The notes under the pieces are model-generated. The model was not told where the DNA came from and searched no databases. It saw nothing but the letters and a program-made list of their open reading frames with translations. Shown here piece by piece: positions 11,576 to 23,821 of a DNA stretch of 64,000 nt; within the stretch, counting starts at the first letter, position 1; every line of letters starts with the position of its first letter. The position numbers and the translations under genes are program-made. The DNA is from Diadophis punctatus similis (lineage: Eukaryota > Chordata > Lepidosauria > Squamata > Dipsadidae). The DNA lies in contig JALIGW010000016.1 of the NCBI GenBank assembly GCA_023053685.1, positions 2,284,501 through 2,348,500 of the forward strand, read 5' to 3'.

Positions 11576-12284
11576 AACCAAGAGCAAATCTTTTTGTTAT
11601 GATATATCTGTCTGTGAACTTACAGTCTCCCAATGACTCACATTTCAGAAAACACACCTCAGTGTTTTTCCCTTTTCCTTTGTTGTCTCTGTATCAACAT
11701 TTAGAGTGAAAATTCCTTAGGACAAAGAAATAATTTTCTGCTTTGGGCGTAAATTACTTGGGTGATCTTGCTAACCAGGGATCAGGTATAATTAGGATGA
11801 TGTCATGATACGCTTTTCAATCCAACAGACCTTTAATCTGAAGTCCCATTCTATTCAGTAATAATTGCTCATAGAAAAATATACATAATACTTCAGCTTT
11901 GACAACGTATGAAGGCAAATACGGACAACTCAAACTGAGAATTAAAAATAATTAAGAAATGAAATCATTTTTTTTCAATACAAAAGGATTTTTTTCAGAA
12001 AATCTAAGCACTTACAATTTTATTTTAAGTAAAGTTATATTTTTATTTCCTGTGTATATGAAATTATTCAGATAATGATTTTATTTCTTTGCTTCATATG
12101 ATCTCTAATTTTTATGTACATCATAACAGAAAGACCTTCAGTAACTTTGCTTCTTGTGAATAATGTAATTGTACTCTATTTTCACATGCCTCTGGGGAAG
12201 TAGACAGATGTTCAAAGCACATTAAGACTTTTTAATATTCTGTCATTCAGTAAATCATTATTTCACTGCATTTGTCTTTACCCC

Positions 12285-12851
12285 TGTTGTAAGGAATATC
12301 CTTTTGGGTTCAGTTCCAAGTGGGGAAAAAGACACTGGATTCAATGAAGGTTGCTTGGAAGGAAGGTTTAATGGTGGACAGGAGCACATGGCAGGAGCCC
12401 CTGTACAGAAAAGGTAGCTTACATGGTTCCAGGTGAAGAGAAAAAAAGAGAGAAGAGATGCTGAGTTCCTTGTTTTATAGTCTAAGTTGGGTCCCACCTC
12501 TTAATTTCCTGTTTCTGTATAGAAATGTATCCCATTGGCTCTCAGACACCCCCCCCCCTAGGGGCATGCTGGGGCAACTCTTGGCTTTTGTCTAATCTAG
12601 CTTTGGCTGAATGAAAGGGCCTTGGGCAAATCCTATTGTGGTTTTATTATGCAGAAGACTTCCAGTCTAGGTGAGAGGAATATGTGAGCTGGGCCCAGCC
12701 CCCAATGACCCATTAGCAGGGGTTTCCAAGAGGAGTCTTTTGTTTGTTTAAAAGCATGTTTCCAGATGTGTTCCACAGAATATTTTCTACCTTTTAATAT
12801 CTCCTAGGATATCTCATTTCCTAGGAGAGGGGTGGGTGCTAACTTCCTACA
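12285..12851 (-). mobile_element. Solo LTR of an endogenous retrovirus
   Basis: 567 bp beginning TGTAGGAAGTTAGC and ending CCTTACAACA when read on the minus strand, so it has TG...CA ends, and is flanked by CCCC on both sides (possible 4-bp duplication, weak because the area is C-rich). In minus orientation it shows CTATAAAACAAGG (TATA box, about 12475) and, further on, ATTAAA (about 12370) as a poly(A) signal, in U3-R-U5 order. No internal retroviral genes adjoin it, so it is a recombined solo LTR. Confidence 0.7.
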
Positions 12852-13055
12852 CCCCTCCCCATATGCAGCCAGGTCCCATACTACTATTATACAATCTACA
12901 TTGCAATTCAATATGAACTGAATCTTATCTATTTTGTCATCCTACCAAAACATACAGAAATATTGAAAATATACCACTGTAGCACATCTTTTTTCAGTAT
13001 AGTGCTTCTAAAAATGTTGAACTCTACTTAGCTAGTACAATACTTTGCTCTTGTC

Positions 13056-13155
13056 TTCAGTTCTGAACTGAAGAAGCTTCCTGGATGAGAAGCAAAACAT
13101 TTTCAAAGAAAAAAACAAGAAAGCCCAGTTGCCTCTTGGAAAAAGCACCTTTGTT
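13056..13155 (+). mobile_element. Fold-back repeat fragment (half copy)
   Basis: AAGAAGCTTCCTGGATGAG, a GAAAACATTTTCAAAG-like stretch, and CCCAGTTGCCTCTTGGAAAAAGCACCTTTG match the right half of the elements at 32112 and 61580. Confidence 0.7.
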
Positions 13156-13228
13156 AGCCCCTATACTCTTGTGTTTAGGGAGGTAAGTTGACAGCTGAAA
13201 AAGTCAGACTCCTATCAAATTAGTAATA

Positions 13229-16200
13229 CAAAAAGCCAATTATTTTATTTTATTTTTTATTTTTATTTCTTTGTTTGTTTGTCAAACATGTACAAGATAG
13301 CTGGTATAGGTATAAATGTAGACATAAACAAAGTAAATACGGATAAATGAGGACAATAGGACAGCAGGACAGTAGGACAGGGATGGTAGGCACGCTGGTG
13401 CGCTTATGCACACCCCTTACAGACCTCTTAGGAATGGGGTGAGGTCGACTGTACACAGTCTAAGGTTAAAGTTTTTGGGGTTTGGGGAAGAAACCACAGA
13501 GTCAGGTAGTGAATTCCAGGCATTGATCACTCTTTTGCTGAAGTCGTATTTTCTGCAGTCGAGTATGGAGCGGTTTACATTAAGTTTGTATCTATTGTGT
13601 GCCGGTGTATTGTTGCGGTTGAAGCTGAAGTAGTCATTGGCAGGTAGGACATTGTGGCAGATAATTTTATGAACTACATTTAGATTGGTTCGAAGGCGAC
13701 GTAGTTCTAAGTTGTCTAAGCCCTAGATTTCAAGTCTGGTGGCATAAGGTATTCTGTTGCGAGCAGAGGAGTGGAGGACTGTTCTCGTGAAATATTTTTG
13801 GACTCTCTCAATTGTATTAATGTCCAATATGCAGTGCGGGTTCTAGACAGGTGAGCTGTATTCGAGAATTGGTCTAGCGAATGTTTTGAATGCTCTAGTT
13901 AACAGTGTAATATTGCCAGAGAAGAAGCTACGCAGGATTAGATTGACTACTCTTAGTGCCTTTTTGGCAATGATGGTACAGTGGGCTTTGGCATTTAGAT
14001 CATTAGATATGAGTCCAAGATCCTTGACAGAATGAGGGTTGTCTACAAGGTCATGTCCTCCAAGCTTGTATTTTGTGTTCTGATTCTTTTTGCCAATGTG
14101 TAAGACAGAGCATTTGTTGGTTGAGATTTGAAGTTGCCACTTGTTTGACCATTCTGATACATAGTCAAAGTCTTTTTGAAGGATAGTAGCATTATCTGTG
14201 GTGTTAAATAGTTTGACATCGTCGGCAAAGAGAATGCAGTTGCTTATAATATGATCACAGAGGTCATTTATGTAAAGTATGAAGAGTGGTGGTCCTAGAA
14301 CGCTGCCTTGAGGGACACCACTATTGACAGGTGCAGGATTTGATAGAGAACTCTCTATTTTAACCACTTGTTGTCTGTTTGACAGGAACACAATTATCCA
14401 ATCATGCAGGGGTCCAGAGATGCCATAAGATTTTAGTTTCAGAAGTAGTTTGTTGTGTACCACAGAATCAAAGGCTTTACAAAAGTCTATGTAAATTGTG
14501 TCTATTGCTTTACCCTGGTCGAGTTGTGTAGTCCATATGTTTTGCAGTGTAGGAGTTGCAGATTACAGGATAATTTTTTCCTGAAACCAAATTGTTTGTT
14601 AGAGAGTAGGTTGTTAGTTTCTAAGTGGAGGATAATGGATTGATTTATGACTGATTCCATGACTTTGCAGGTGATGCAACATAATGAGATTGGTCTGTAA
14701 TTTTCGATGTTGCTGGGATCTCCTTTTTTGAAGATAGGGATGACTGTGGCAAGTGACCATAAGTTGGGTAAGGAGCTGGTCCTGAAAGATTTATCAAAGA
14801 TTATGCTTAGAGGTTCAGCTAAGGCTTTGGAGAGCTTTTTAAAGAAGTATGCACATAGTCCATCAGGTCCAATAGATAGAGATGGTTTTAGGTTGTGTAA
14901 TGCCTTTTCAACGTTATCTTCTGTAAAATCAATTTGTGTTAGATCGTTGTAATTATTTGTGGTACAACTAGGAAATATTGGGCATGAGCCATTGCTGTTT
15001 ACAAAGACTGAGCCGAAGAATGTCTTAAAGAGGTTGGCTTTAATGGCTTCATCATTACAGTCTTTACCTTCAGGTCCTTTAAGGGATGGGATGGATCTCG
15101 AGTCCTTGAGTTGGTTGTTTACAAAGTTATAAAAGGCGCGAGTGGATTTCGTGTGTAGAAGTTTTTCTTCTTGATTAATGTGATAATTAGTGTGTTCAGT
15201 CTTTATTTAGTGGCATAGATTTTTGTAGCAGCTTTTAAAGTTAGCAACGTAGCCAGTTTTGTTTTTTCGCCAAAGAGATCTTTTTTGGATTGGAGCTTCC
15301 TTATTTTTATGGGTAATTTGTTTTTCTTGGTTTGGGTGGTTATTAGTGGTAAATATAGTTTAATGACTCTTTTGATTTCAAGCAAAAAGATATTGTAGTG
15401 GTCTTCGATAGTATTACAGCCAGAGAATAGTATTTGCCAATCAAGAGATGAGAAGTCAGCATCTACCATATTTTTTGGAGTATAAGACGTACTGGAGTAT
15501 AAGATGCACCTTAGTTTTGGGGGAAGAAAACACGGGGGGGGGGGAAATTCTGCCTCTGCCTCCCAGCAATTTGCCTCCCAGCAAACAGTACAGATAATAT
15601 ACACTGTTTGCTGTGTATTTCTGTGCATGTGTGCCTGACCCATAGAAATAGCAAAGAATTGGAGAAATGTACATTATGGCAGTATATTAATGCCAGAAAG
15701 TTTTCTTAAATGTAGTCACACTAACTCCTCCCAATTATTTAAATAGATCTACTCCAAACATGATTAAGTCAGGGTTTAACTCAGCTGCCTTATCTTAATA
15801 CTAAAACAGGACACTGTTACATTTCAGACTATACTTGTACAGAGCTGTTAAAATTAATTAAAATTTCTGGAATTATACATTATTCTCTGCTATTTAAAAG
15901 AAGATACAAAAGCACTGGGCCTCTTCAGAGCAAGCATTTATTTTAAAAAGCTTCTTCATTTTGTTAAGTTGTCTAGAACAATAATAAAGCAGTCTTTAAA
16001 AAATAAGTCTAATAATTTGAATATTCTACAGACATTTATAGTTATTGACTTACTTCATTGCATCCAGTTTCAGCAGTCCAGATTAGCACAAGAAAATTAA
16101 ATTCTGCCTCTGCCTCTACCTCTACTTCCCAGCAATTTGCCTCCTTGCAGCTAGTTTCACTTTCAGTTTAGCATGTGGCCGGGCCTGCTGCCTCACTCAG

Positions 16201-16860
16201 CTGAGAGTCGGGAAGCTGATAATCAGTTGCTTGTGCTAATCAGGCTCTCCGCTGTTTGCTGTAAGGAGGTAAATTGCTGGGAGGCAGAGGCCAAAGGGTG
16301 GGGATGGCTGGGTGGGGCTACATTCGGTGTATAAGATGCACCCAAGTTTTCACCCTCTTTTTGGGGGTTAAAAGGTGCGTCTTATAGTCCGAAAAATACT
16401 GTATGTTATCATAGTCGGCTTTTTTAAAGTTATAATTGGTTATCCCATCATTATGTTGATTTTTATAAGGATGTATATTGAGACAGAAGTCAATCATGCT
16501 GTGGTCACTGTTGGAAAAGGGTTCTTTTATTTGTAGTCCATAAATTGAGTGTAAACTGTTGCAGAAGATGAGATTGAGGCAATTGTTGAGTCTGGTATTG
16601 TTCGTTACTAGTTGATCAAGCCCTAGATTGGTAATAGCATTGTATAAGGTTGAATGTATCGGCTCAGTTGTACATTCATTTAGTGTCCAGTTAATATGAG
16701 GTAGGTTGAGATCACCAAGAAAGATAAAAGTGTGTGGGTAGGAGGCTGCCCACGTTAGTAGTGAGGTTAACTTGTTCGCATGTGTGATGTCGCAATCGGG
16801 GGCTCTATAACATAGTGGGAAGCGAAGTGTGGTATTTAAGGACAGCTCGCAGACGATGGT
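13229..16860 (-). mobile_element. CR1-group-like LINE, endonuclease to 3' end
   Basis: Minus strand, with a T-rich (TTTA-like) tail at 13229-13280. The reverse transcriptase lies at 14463-13843: VNSGVPQGSVLGPPLFILYI and FADDVKLF hold the catalytic Asp pair. Upstream, 16860-16430 encodes an apurinic-type endonuclease with GDLNLPHINW and SNSDHSMIDF. Between them 15450-15200 reads SSLDWQILFSG and further linker. Frames are shifted in places. It belongs to the Jockey/CR1/L2 superfamily; the exact clade is not decided. The 5' end is missing or too diverged. Confidence 0.8.
15466..16401. mobile_element. TA-duplicating DNA transposon in the LINE
   Basis: Inverted ends CCATATTTTTTGGAGTATAA and CAGTATTTTTCGGACTATAA (the right end read on the minus strand), each followed by GACG. 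TA flanks both ends. Without the insert and one TA, the LINE reads ADYDNIDADFSSLDW without a break, which fixes the borders. No transposase is present, so it is non-autonomous; TA duplication suggests a Tc1/mariner-type mover. Inside, 15540-15580 and 16100-16280 share the CTCCCAGCAATTTGCCTCC module. Confidence 0.85.
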
Positions 16861-17413
16861 TTATGCAAGAGCGAGTTCATGTGTAATTCATGTGTAATTC
16901 AGAATGTAATTCATTCTGTAATTCACAGAAGAATCAGAGTCCATCGTGTAAAAAGTGGAAATAGAAAATAAGGCTTGTCACAAAGTCAGGACAACTAAAC
17001 TAGAGTCTGAATGTCAAGAGCCGAGATTTCAGCAAAAATAGAAATTTAGGAACACAGCTCAGACAGGTTTCAGTGCTACATAGTATGAGGTCTTAGGAAA
17101 CCAAAGTTCTAGCATACTATCTGGGCTTCCATTGCCATTTTCAAGAAACTTATAATTCCAATCAAACTAGTCGCTAATCAAAAAAATCCTTAGATCTTTC
17201 TTTAGTCACGAATACATTTTTGAGTTTGAACCAATAAAACTTACAGATTCCTTAGGATTTGATGAAATTTCATTGTGATCCATGGCTGAATCTGCACCCT
17301 CTGCAAACAGAGCCTCTGAAATGTCCATTGATTGATATTTATTTCTTATCTGTCTCTCCATAAATGGCAGGACAAATAGATTTTGCTGGTACAGGATGAG
17401 AAAGTATTTTGAC

Positions 17414-17686
17414 CAGTGGTGGGTTCCTACCGGTGCGGTCCACTCCGCCATTCCGGTAGGGGCCCGCCAATTGCTCAACGGCTCTGGTGCTTTCTTTGCT
17501 GGTCCGTGCATGCTGCCATCTTTTTTTGGGCATTTTTCGTGGTTTTTCGCTCTCTGCACATGCGTGGAAATAAAATTGTCCTTCTGCGCATGCGCAGATA
17601 GCTGAAATCACGCGAGAGGACGCACGCACGCATGCACAATGTCACAATGCGCATTGGTAGGAGAAGGTAAGAGGAACCCGCCCCTG
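17414..17686. mobile_element. hAT MITE, AACCCACC type
   Basis: 273 bp, ends CAGTGGTGGGTT and AACCCGCCCCTG, perfect 8-bp duplication ATTTTGAC. It contains TGCGCATGCGCA at 17585-17596 and an overlapping high CpG content unlike the surrounding intron. Confidence 0.92.
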
Positions 17687-17907
17687 ATTTTGACCATCTA
17701 ATGTCCTGATGACCATTGGGAACTGGTAGTTACAAACTTTTCTCCATCCCTCTGTGTGCTCAGTTAGCTGACACTCGTTAATATTTGCTGATGGCTTCAC
17801 CAACAGCAAACAGAACATTAGTTGCCATTGCTAATGGCAACAAAACATCCTTGATCTGCAGATTATTGATGGAGAGGGGGATAAAGAATGGGAGGAAGAG
17901 CAAGAAT

Positions 17908-17950
17908 ATGTATGTTTGTATGTATGTGTATGTATGTGTATGTTTGTATG
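17908..17950. repeat. (TATG)n microsatellite
   Basis: Imperfect TATG/TGTA run about 190 nt upstream of the large STARD13 exon. Confidence 0.8.
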
Positions 17951-18137
17951 ACATGAGTTGGGCAAGTGTAGATAAAAGGGTATGCAAATGCATATGAAAA
18001 CTTGCATGTCATTATTAGCCATTAGTCTGCAAATCAAAAGTGATGAAAGGAAGGATGAAAAATGATCTGTTAGGCTTGTTATCAGTGGATGGAGGGATGG
18101 ATGGACGGACATTCAAATTTCATGCATTGTTTTTCAG

Positions 18138-19519
18138 AGTGAAGACTCAGATGAAGACGACCTTTGTGCCATCAGTAATAAATGGACATTCCAAAGAGCA
18201 AGCCAGCGATGGTCTCGAGTGGAAGACTCTGATGCCTTGATTCATCAGTCAGGCAAGCATGACTTTCAAGGGGACATTAAAATGAAAATCACAACCAGCA
18301 ATGAAAGTGTGCTTACTGATTTGAGTGAGCCTGAGGTGTCATCTATTCATAGTGAAAGCAGTGGAGGAAGTGACCATAGGAGTCAGTCTGGAAGCACAAG
18401 CCTCCTCAGGGAAACTAATTGTTCAGGACAATACTGTGTCAAAAACACTTCTGGGCAGGGCCCCTTTTCAATTGGCGGTCCTTCTTCCCAGCTTTCAGAA
18501 GTCTCTCCCAACTTCAGGAATGAGAAAACAACACGAACCAGAGCAAAAACCTTTCTGAAACATATGGAGACATTAAAACCCAAAGGACAACACGGAAAAT
18601 TAAAAGGATCTGGATTGACTAGTCTCTCAGTCATTGGTACACCTGTTCTGCAGCATGAGCCCAAAACCTTAAAGGAAATGCAATGCATGCAAGTAGAAAA
18701 TGGAGACTTCCAAAATAAAACAGTTGCACTCCAAGATCCAGTCCAACAAGGATCTCCATTTTCTGCCAATTACAGCAGTGAAAGCAGCCAACTGGAGATT
18801 AGCAACAGCGCCATAAGCACCCCTTCCTTAAAAGAACGCAAACACCATGAAGCAAATAAACGGGGTGGCATGTACCTAGAAGACGTAGATGTTCTTGCAG
18901 GAGCAACACTGAGACAAATGATAGATCAAAACTGCAAAAATGAATTTCACTCCCAAGAAAACCTAATATTTCATATTCCCAAAGACCACAAACCAGGAAC
19001 ATTTCCTAAGGCACTTTCTATTGAAAGTCTCTCGCCTACAGACAATGTCCTGAACTGGAAGAGAGACAGCGTTTCGTTCACCAACAAAACATCTAAAGAA
19101 CACAAACCCCTCGTTTCCTGTTCAAAGGAAAGTAGAGTTAGCATTTATGACAATGTTCCAAGTTCTCATTTATGTGCCAGCACAGGAGATCTTCTGGATC
19201 TGGAAAGAGAAAATCTTTTCCCCCATTTGGATGATATCTTGCAACATGTCAATGGACTTCAGGAATATATTGATGACTGGTCAAAAAATGTATTACCAGA
19301 ACAAAAAAAGAATGCTTTATCCATTGGTGAATTTGAGTCATTGTCATGTCAGTCACCAAGTAAAATTTCTTTAGAGTTTGAACAGAACTCAATGTCTGAT
19401 GGCCACACAACACCAAGTGATATCGACCGAGACGGGGCATCTCTCAATGAATCAGAAACTCCTGGTGTCAGAGAAAGAAGAGATTCTGGTGTTGGAGCAT
19501 CCCTTACCAGACCAAACAG
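18138..19519 (+). CDS. STARD13: STARD13 large exon: Ser-rich adhesion linker
   Basis: 1382 nt between TTTTTCAG and AG|GTTTGT, 460 codons plus two bases. It begins SEDSDEDDLCAISNKWTFQR (acidic patch), then SNESVLTDLSEPEV and SIHSESSGG. RTRAKTFLKHMETLK is a basic phospho-site-rich block. SRVSIYDNV (about 19135-19158) fits the motif through which DLC proteins bind tensin SH2 domains at focal adhesions, and LDDILQHVNGLQ (19227-19262) fits the LD-like helix that binds talin and FAK in DLC1. It ends with RRDSGVGASLTRPN. Large single-exon linkers are typical of the DLC family. The stretches between motifs are poorly conserved against my recollection of the human protein. Confidence 0.97.
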
Positions 19520-20154
19520 GTTTGTACCAGATCACACTTCCCTCTAAGAATGGGAAACCGGGAAATTAAAATACTTCAATTATGTAGGAAATTAAAAATT
19601 TTCAATTATGTAGTTGTTCCTATATATAGTTGTTCATAGCAATAAATTGCAATTCATGATGCAATATATAATTTACAGTTTAAATTTTAAATCAGAGTAA
19701 TCCCATAAAATCTTCCACTAAATTCTCTTGCCAACTTAAATGGTCAAGCATCCTATAAAAATAAAGTCTCGGAATAACAGCTGTTTGAAATTTTCCAGCT
19801 TTTAAGAGGATTAGATCAAGGATGGAGAATCTTGTTTATTTCAAAGATTGAGAGTAAGGTTTAACTATAGGATGAGCTGTGGTGGAGCAAACAGTGGATA
19901 GTGCCCAAAGCAAAAATGATGGAAAGGATTTGATTGATCTGAGCAAAGACATAAAAGGCAATGCTGAAATTATATTGTTTGATATGGAAAAAGCCTTTGA
20001 TAAAAGGCATAGATAATATTAGTAAATTACATAGCAAATGTGAAATACCAAATAAGTGCAGATTCTAGGTGGTCATTCTATAAAGATTATTTTCTTCTTC
20101 CATTTAATTATGTCCAATTCTCAGAGTGCGCCTGGATAGCTACCTGCAGTTTTC

Positions 20155-20310
20155 AGAAGTGATTTCTCATTGCCTCCTTCTTAGGGCTAAGTGAAAATGA
20201 TTAGACCAAGGTAACCCAGCTGACTTTTGCCTAAGGCAGGACTAGAACTCATGGTTTTCCAGTTTCTAGCATGATGCTTTAATCGCTACAGCAAGCTAGC
20301 TCTACTATCT
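20155..20310 (-). mobile_element. MIR-like (CORE) SINE
   Basis: On the + strand it reads CCAAGGTAACCCAGCTGACT, CCTAAGGCAGGACTAGAACT and a head ending GCTTTAATCGCTACAGCAAG, the complement of an old tRNA-derived MIR-type SINE. Strongly diverged. Confidence 0.6.
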
Positions 20311-20399
20311 GTAAAGATACTGGACAAATATATCTAATTTCCACTTTGATATTTGTTTAGATCCTTTTGTTTCTGCTACTATACTAGATCAGTGGTTCT

Positions 20400-20483
20400 C
20401 AAAGTGTCCTCCTTTCAGCAGGCCTGCAAAGTCAAATAAATATATTACAATTTCTGTTTTTAATTCTAATACAATAAATATTT

Positions 20484-20522
<39 letters not shown>

Positions 20523-21217
20523 TTTGTCAAACATGTATAGGATAGTAGTTGTTTGTATAAACATAACATAAGTTAAAAAAAAGTACTGATAAAAGAGGAC
20601 AATAGGACAGGGACGGTAGGCACAGTGGTGCGCTTATGCACGCACCTTACAGACCTCTTAGAAGGTCTAAGGTTAAAGTTTTGGGGGTTTGGGGAAGAAA
20701 CCACAGAGTCAGGTAGTGCATTCCAGGCATTGATCACTCTATTGCTGAAGTCATATTTTCTGCAGTCGAGTTTGGAGCGGTTTACATTAAGTTTGAATCT
20801 ATTACGTGCTTGTGTATTGCTGCGGTTGAAGATGAAGTATTCATTGACAGGAAGGACATTTTGGTATATGATTTTATGAAGTACAGTACATTTAGATCAG
20901 ATCGGAGGCGACGTAGTTGTAAATTGTCTAATCCCAATATTTCAAGTCTGGTGGAATAAGGTATTTTATTGCAAGTAGAGGAGTGGAGGACTCTTCTTGT
21001 GAAATATTTCTGGATTCTCTCGATTGTATTAATGTCTGATATGCAGTGCGGGTTCCAGACAGGTGAGCTGTATTCCAGAATTGGTCTAACAAATGTTTTG
21101 TATGTTCTGGTTAGCAGATATTGTTAGATATAACCCACATAAACCAAACATCTTTGGGTTCTCAATCAGTTTTAAGAAGATAAAGTGGTCCTGAGACTAA
21201 AATGTTGAGAACCAATG
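20400..21217. mobile_element. hAT (Charlie-like) MITE split by a LINE
   Basis: Ends CAGTGGTTCTCAAAGTGT and AAAATGTTGAGAACCAATG, with a perfect 8-bp duplication TACTAGAT. The right part contains GGGTT and CATAAACC with 'CTTTGGGTTCTCAATCA', resembling the end of mammalian Charlie-type elements. About 640 bp of LINE (20479-21120) are nested inside, so the MITE itself was only about 180 bp and older. Confidence 0.9.
20479..21120 (-). mobile_element. CR1-like LINE 3' fragment, nested
   Basis: TTTA run, then about 600 nt closely matching 13260-13900, for example GGTAGTGCATTCCAGGCATT and GAGTTTGGAGCGGTTTACAT. It is inserted into the hAT MITE at 20400-21217. Confidence 0.85.
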
Positions 21218-22245
21218 TACTAGATCATAATATCCATAATATTTTGCACTATTCATCAGAAAAAATTGGTGTTATTTGCTGATGGCACTTTATTGTCTAT
21301 TTCTGAATTTCATACTTTGATTGTAACTCTGATGCGCTTGATTAATATGTTTGGATAAATTGTGGGATATTCTTTAGCTCATTTAATTTAGAATTGATGC
21401 TAATAGCAAACTTAATTACCATTTCATATATGCACTGAATGTATTAATTACTATTATTATTCCACCTCACATTTCTTAAATCATTATAATTCGTTGGATA
21501 TTGATAGCTTTACCGGGAGGTGGGGTGGTGGTGGTAAATAATCTTTAAAAATTAATATAATTTCTAGGATAGCTTATATTTTGCATACAATTCTTATACA
21601 CTTATCCAGGAGACATTTTCAAAAACTTGTTCTGTACATTTCTATGGGGGTTTTCTGTGCATTGTTCTGTACATTTCTATGGGGGTTTTCAATTCCCAAG
21701 ATTACCTAGAAAAAGTTGCAGTTAAAAATAGAGGCTTGGATTTCTTGAATCATGAATCAGACACGCATATGCATAACTTTTTAACAGGTATTGGATTTTG
21801 CATAATCACAATTAGATGGACTGTTTTGGGCTCAAAATATAATGAATTAGCAATATTTTCTGTCACTGATACATCAATACAAAACTATTTCTGGAATAGT
21901 ATAAACATACTATTACTGAAAAATTGCATTTTGATTATTTTTCTCACACCAAATTAATACTCTGAGGTAATCTAGATGTTAAAATTGATTTTTTAAAAAA
22001 TCATATGGAAGATCTTGATAGATGGTGGGATTTTATTTTAGAACAGTGGTTCCCAAACTTTTTCAGTCCACCGCCCCCTTGGTGCTACAAACTCATCCTC
22101 ACCGCCCCCCACCCCACCACCTCAGGTTGGCGTGGCATAGTGGTCAGGTGACCGGGTGGGCATGGCCAACTTGTAAAATGTGGTGAAACTCACTTAACAA
22201 CGCTCTTGCTTAGCAACCAAAATGTTATGCTCAATTGTGGTCATA

Positions 22246-22247
22246 AT

Positions 22248-22327
<80 letters not shown>

Positions 22328-22676
22328 TTTCTCTTCCTTTCTTTTTCTTTCTTTCTTCCTTCCTTCCTTCCTTCCATCTCTTTCTTTCTTTCCTTTCTCC
22401 TTTCTTCCTCCCTCCCTCCCTCCCTCCCTCTTTCTTTCCTTTTTCTTTCCTTCTTCCCTCCCTTCCCTTCTCTCTTTTCTTTTTGACTGTCTTCCGTCCT
22501 TCCTACCATCTTTTTCTTTCTTTCTGTCTACATTCCTACCTACCATCTTTCTTTCTTTCTTTTTCTTTTTTTCTTTCCTTTTTCTTTCCTTCTTCCCTCC
22601 CTTCCCTCCTTTCTTTTTCTGTCTGTCTTCCTTCCTTCCTACCATCTTTTTCTTTCTTTCTGTCTTCCTTCCTACC

Positions 22677-22740
<64 letters not shown>

Positions 22741-22896
22741 CTCTCTCTCTCTCTCTTCCTTCCTTCCTTCCTTTTTCTTTCCTTATTTTCTCTCTCTCTG
22801 TGTCTCTCTCTCTCTGTGTCTCTCTCTCTATCTCTCTCTGTCTCTCTGTCTCTCTCTCTCTCTGTCTCTCTCTCTGTCTCTCTCTGTCTCTCTCTC

Positions 22897-22938
<42 letters not shown>
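22246..22938. repeat. 690-nt polypyrimidine tract (CTTT/TCTC) and TG run
   Basis: Pure (CTTT)n to about 22324, mixed CTTT/CCTT with TCCC runs to about 22750, then TC/TCTG repeats, a short AT and a TG run (22908-22938). It is almost free of purines for over 600 nt on the coding-sense strand. Confidence 0.95.
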
Positions 22939-22941
<3 letters not shown>

Positions 22942-23821
22942 ATCACACACACCGCGGGACTAAATTGCCTCCTCTGGGCTCTGCCTATGGCAATTTAAAA
23001 TGTGCTTCTGTCTGCGAGGAAGAGGGGCGTGTTTGAAAAGAGGGGCTGGAGGTGGGTGGGAAATCTATCCCACATTGAGCCACTGGGTATGTGTGAGTGT
23101 GTGTGTGCGTGCGTGGCCGAAAACGCCAGGTTTGGGAAACTGGGAGGTTTTGAAACCGGTTCCCCCAAACATGGTTTGTATTTGGTTGCAAAAACAAACA
23201 AACAAACACACAAACCATTTTGGTTCCTCACCAAGGCTGGCTCAACTGGATGACCAAACAGAGCCTGGAAAGGAAAGGAAACTGCAGAAGTGGTCAATGG
23301 AGGGGGTGGGTGGGACAGATGCACATGGGGGAGGGTCTTCTCCCCCTCCTCCCACACTGGCACATTCAAGGGGCTTCCTGGAAATACACCCTCTGCCCCG
23401 TGGGAAGTGCTGGCACCCTCCAAATTGCCTTCCTTGGCACAGAGGCTGGGTGGAGGGGGGGGCTCCTGTACCCAGCAGGCACAGCTAGAAAGCCCCCTCC
23501 TCACCTAGTGGTGTGTCATGCCTGCCTAAATTGCTATCCATCCGGGGGCAGGGGAAGATGGCATCGCAGGGACGAACGAGAGCAGTGTGTTAGGTGGGCA
23601 GAGGAGGCGAGGCCGAAGGCCACATCGTGAGATGGGCATGCGGAGAGGTTGCTGGCGGGGGGCAGGAGGATGGGCACCTGGGATCTTCAGTGGGATGGAG
23701 AAGGGGATGGTATTGGGTGTTTGGGGTGGGGTGGGGAGTTATGATTTTTAGAAGATGAGACACACATGCACGCACAATGGCCAAGGGGAGGATTTAACTT
23801 GGGGTTGTTTGGGAGAGAAAA

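Larger units (their letters stand above)
10030..18137. other. STARD13 GC-AG intron (8108 nt)
   Basis: Holds a hAT hairpin (11222-11356), an L2 remnant (11357-11575), a retroviral solo LTR (12285-12851), a fold-back piece (13056-13155), a CR1-like LINE (13229-16860) broken by a TA-type transposon (15466-16401), a hAT MITE (17414-17686) and a TATG microsatellite. I see nothing definite in 10036-11221 or 11576-12284. Confidence 0.8.

Noticed and set aside
13843..14463. 206-residue open frame on the minus strand as a possible host gene
   Set aside because: It contains GVPQGSVLGP and FADD and belongs to a LINE reverse transcriptase.
22206..23036. Long open frames of Phe/Ser/Leu repeats
   Set aside because: They are translations of the CTTT and TCTG microsatellites, open in several frames on both strands.
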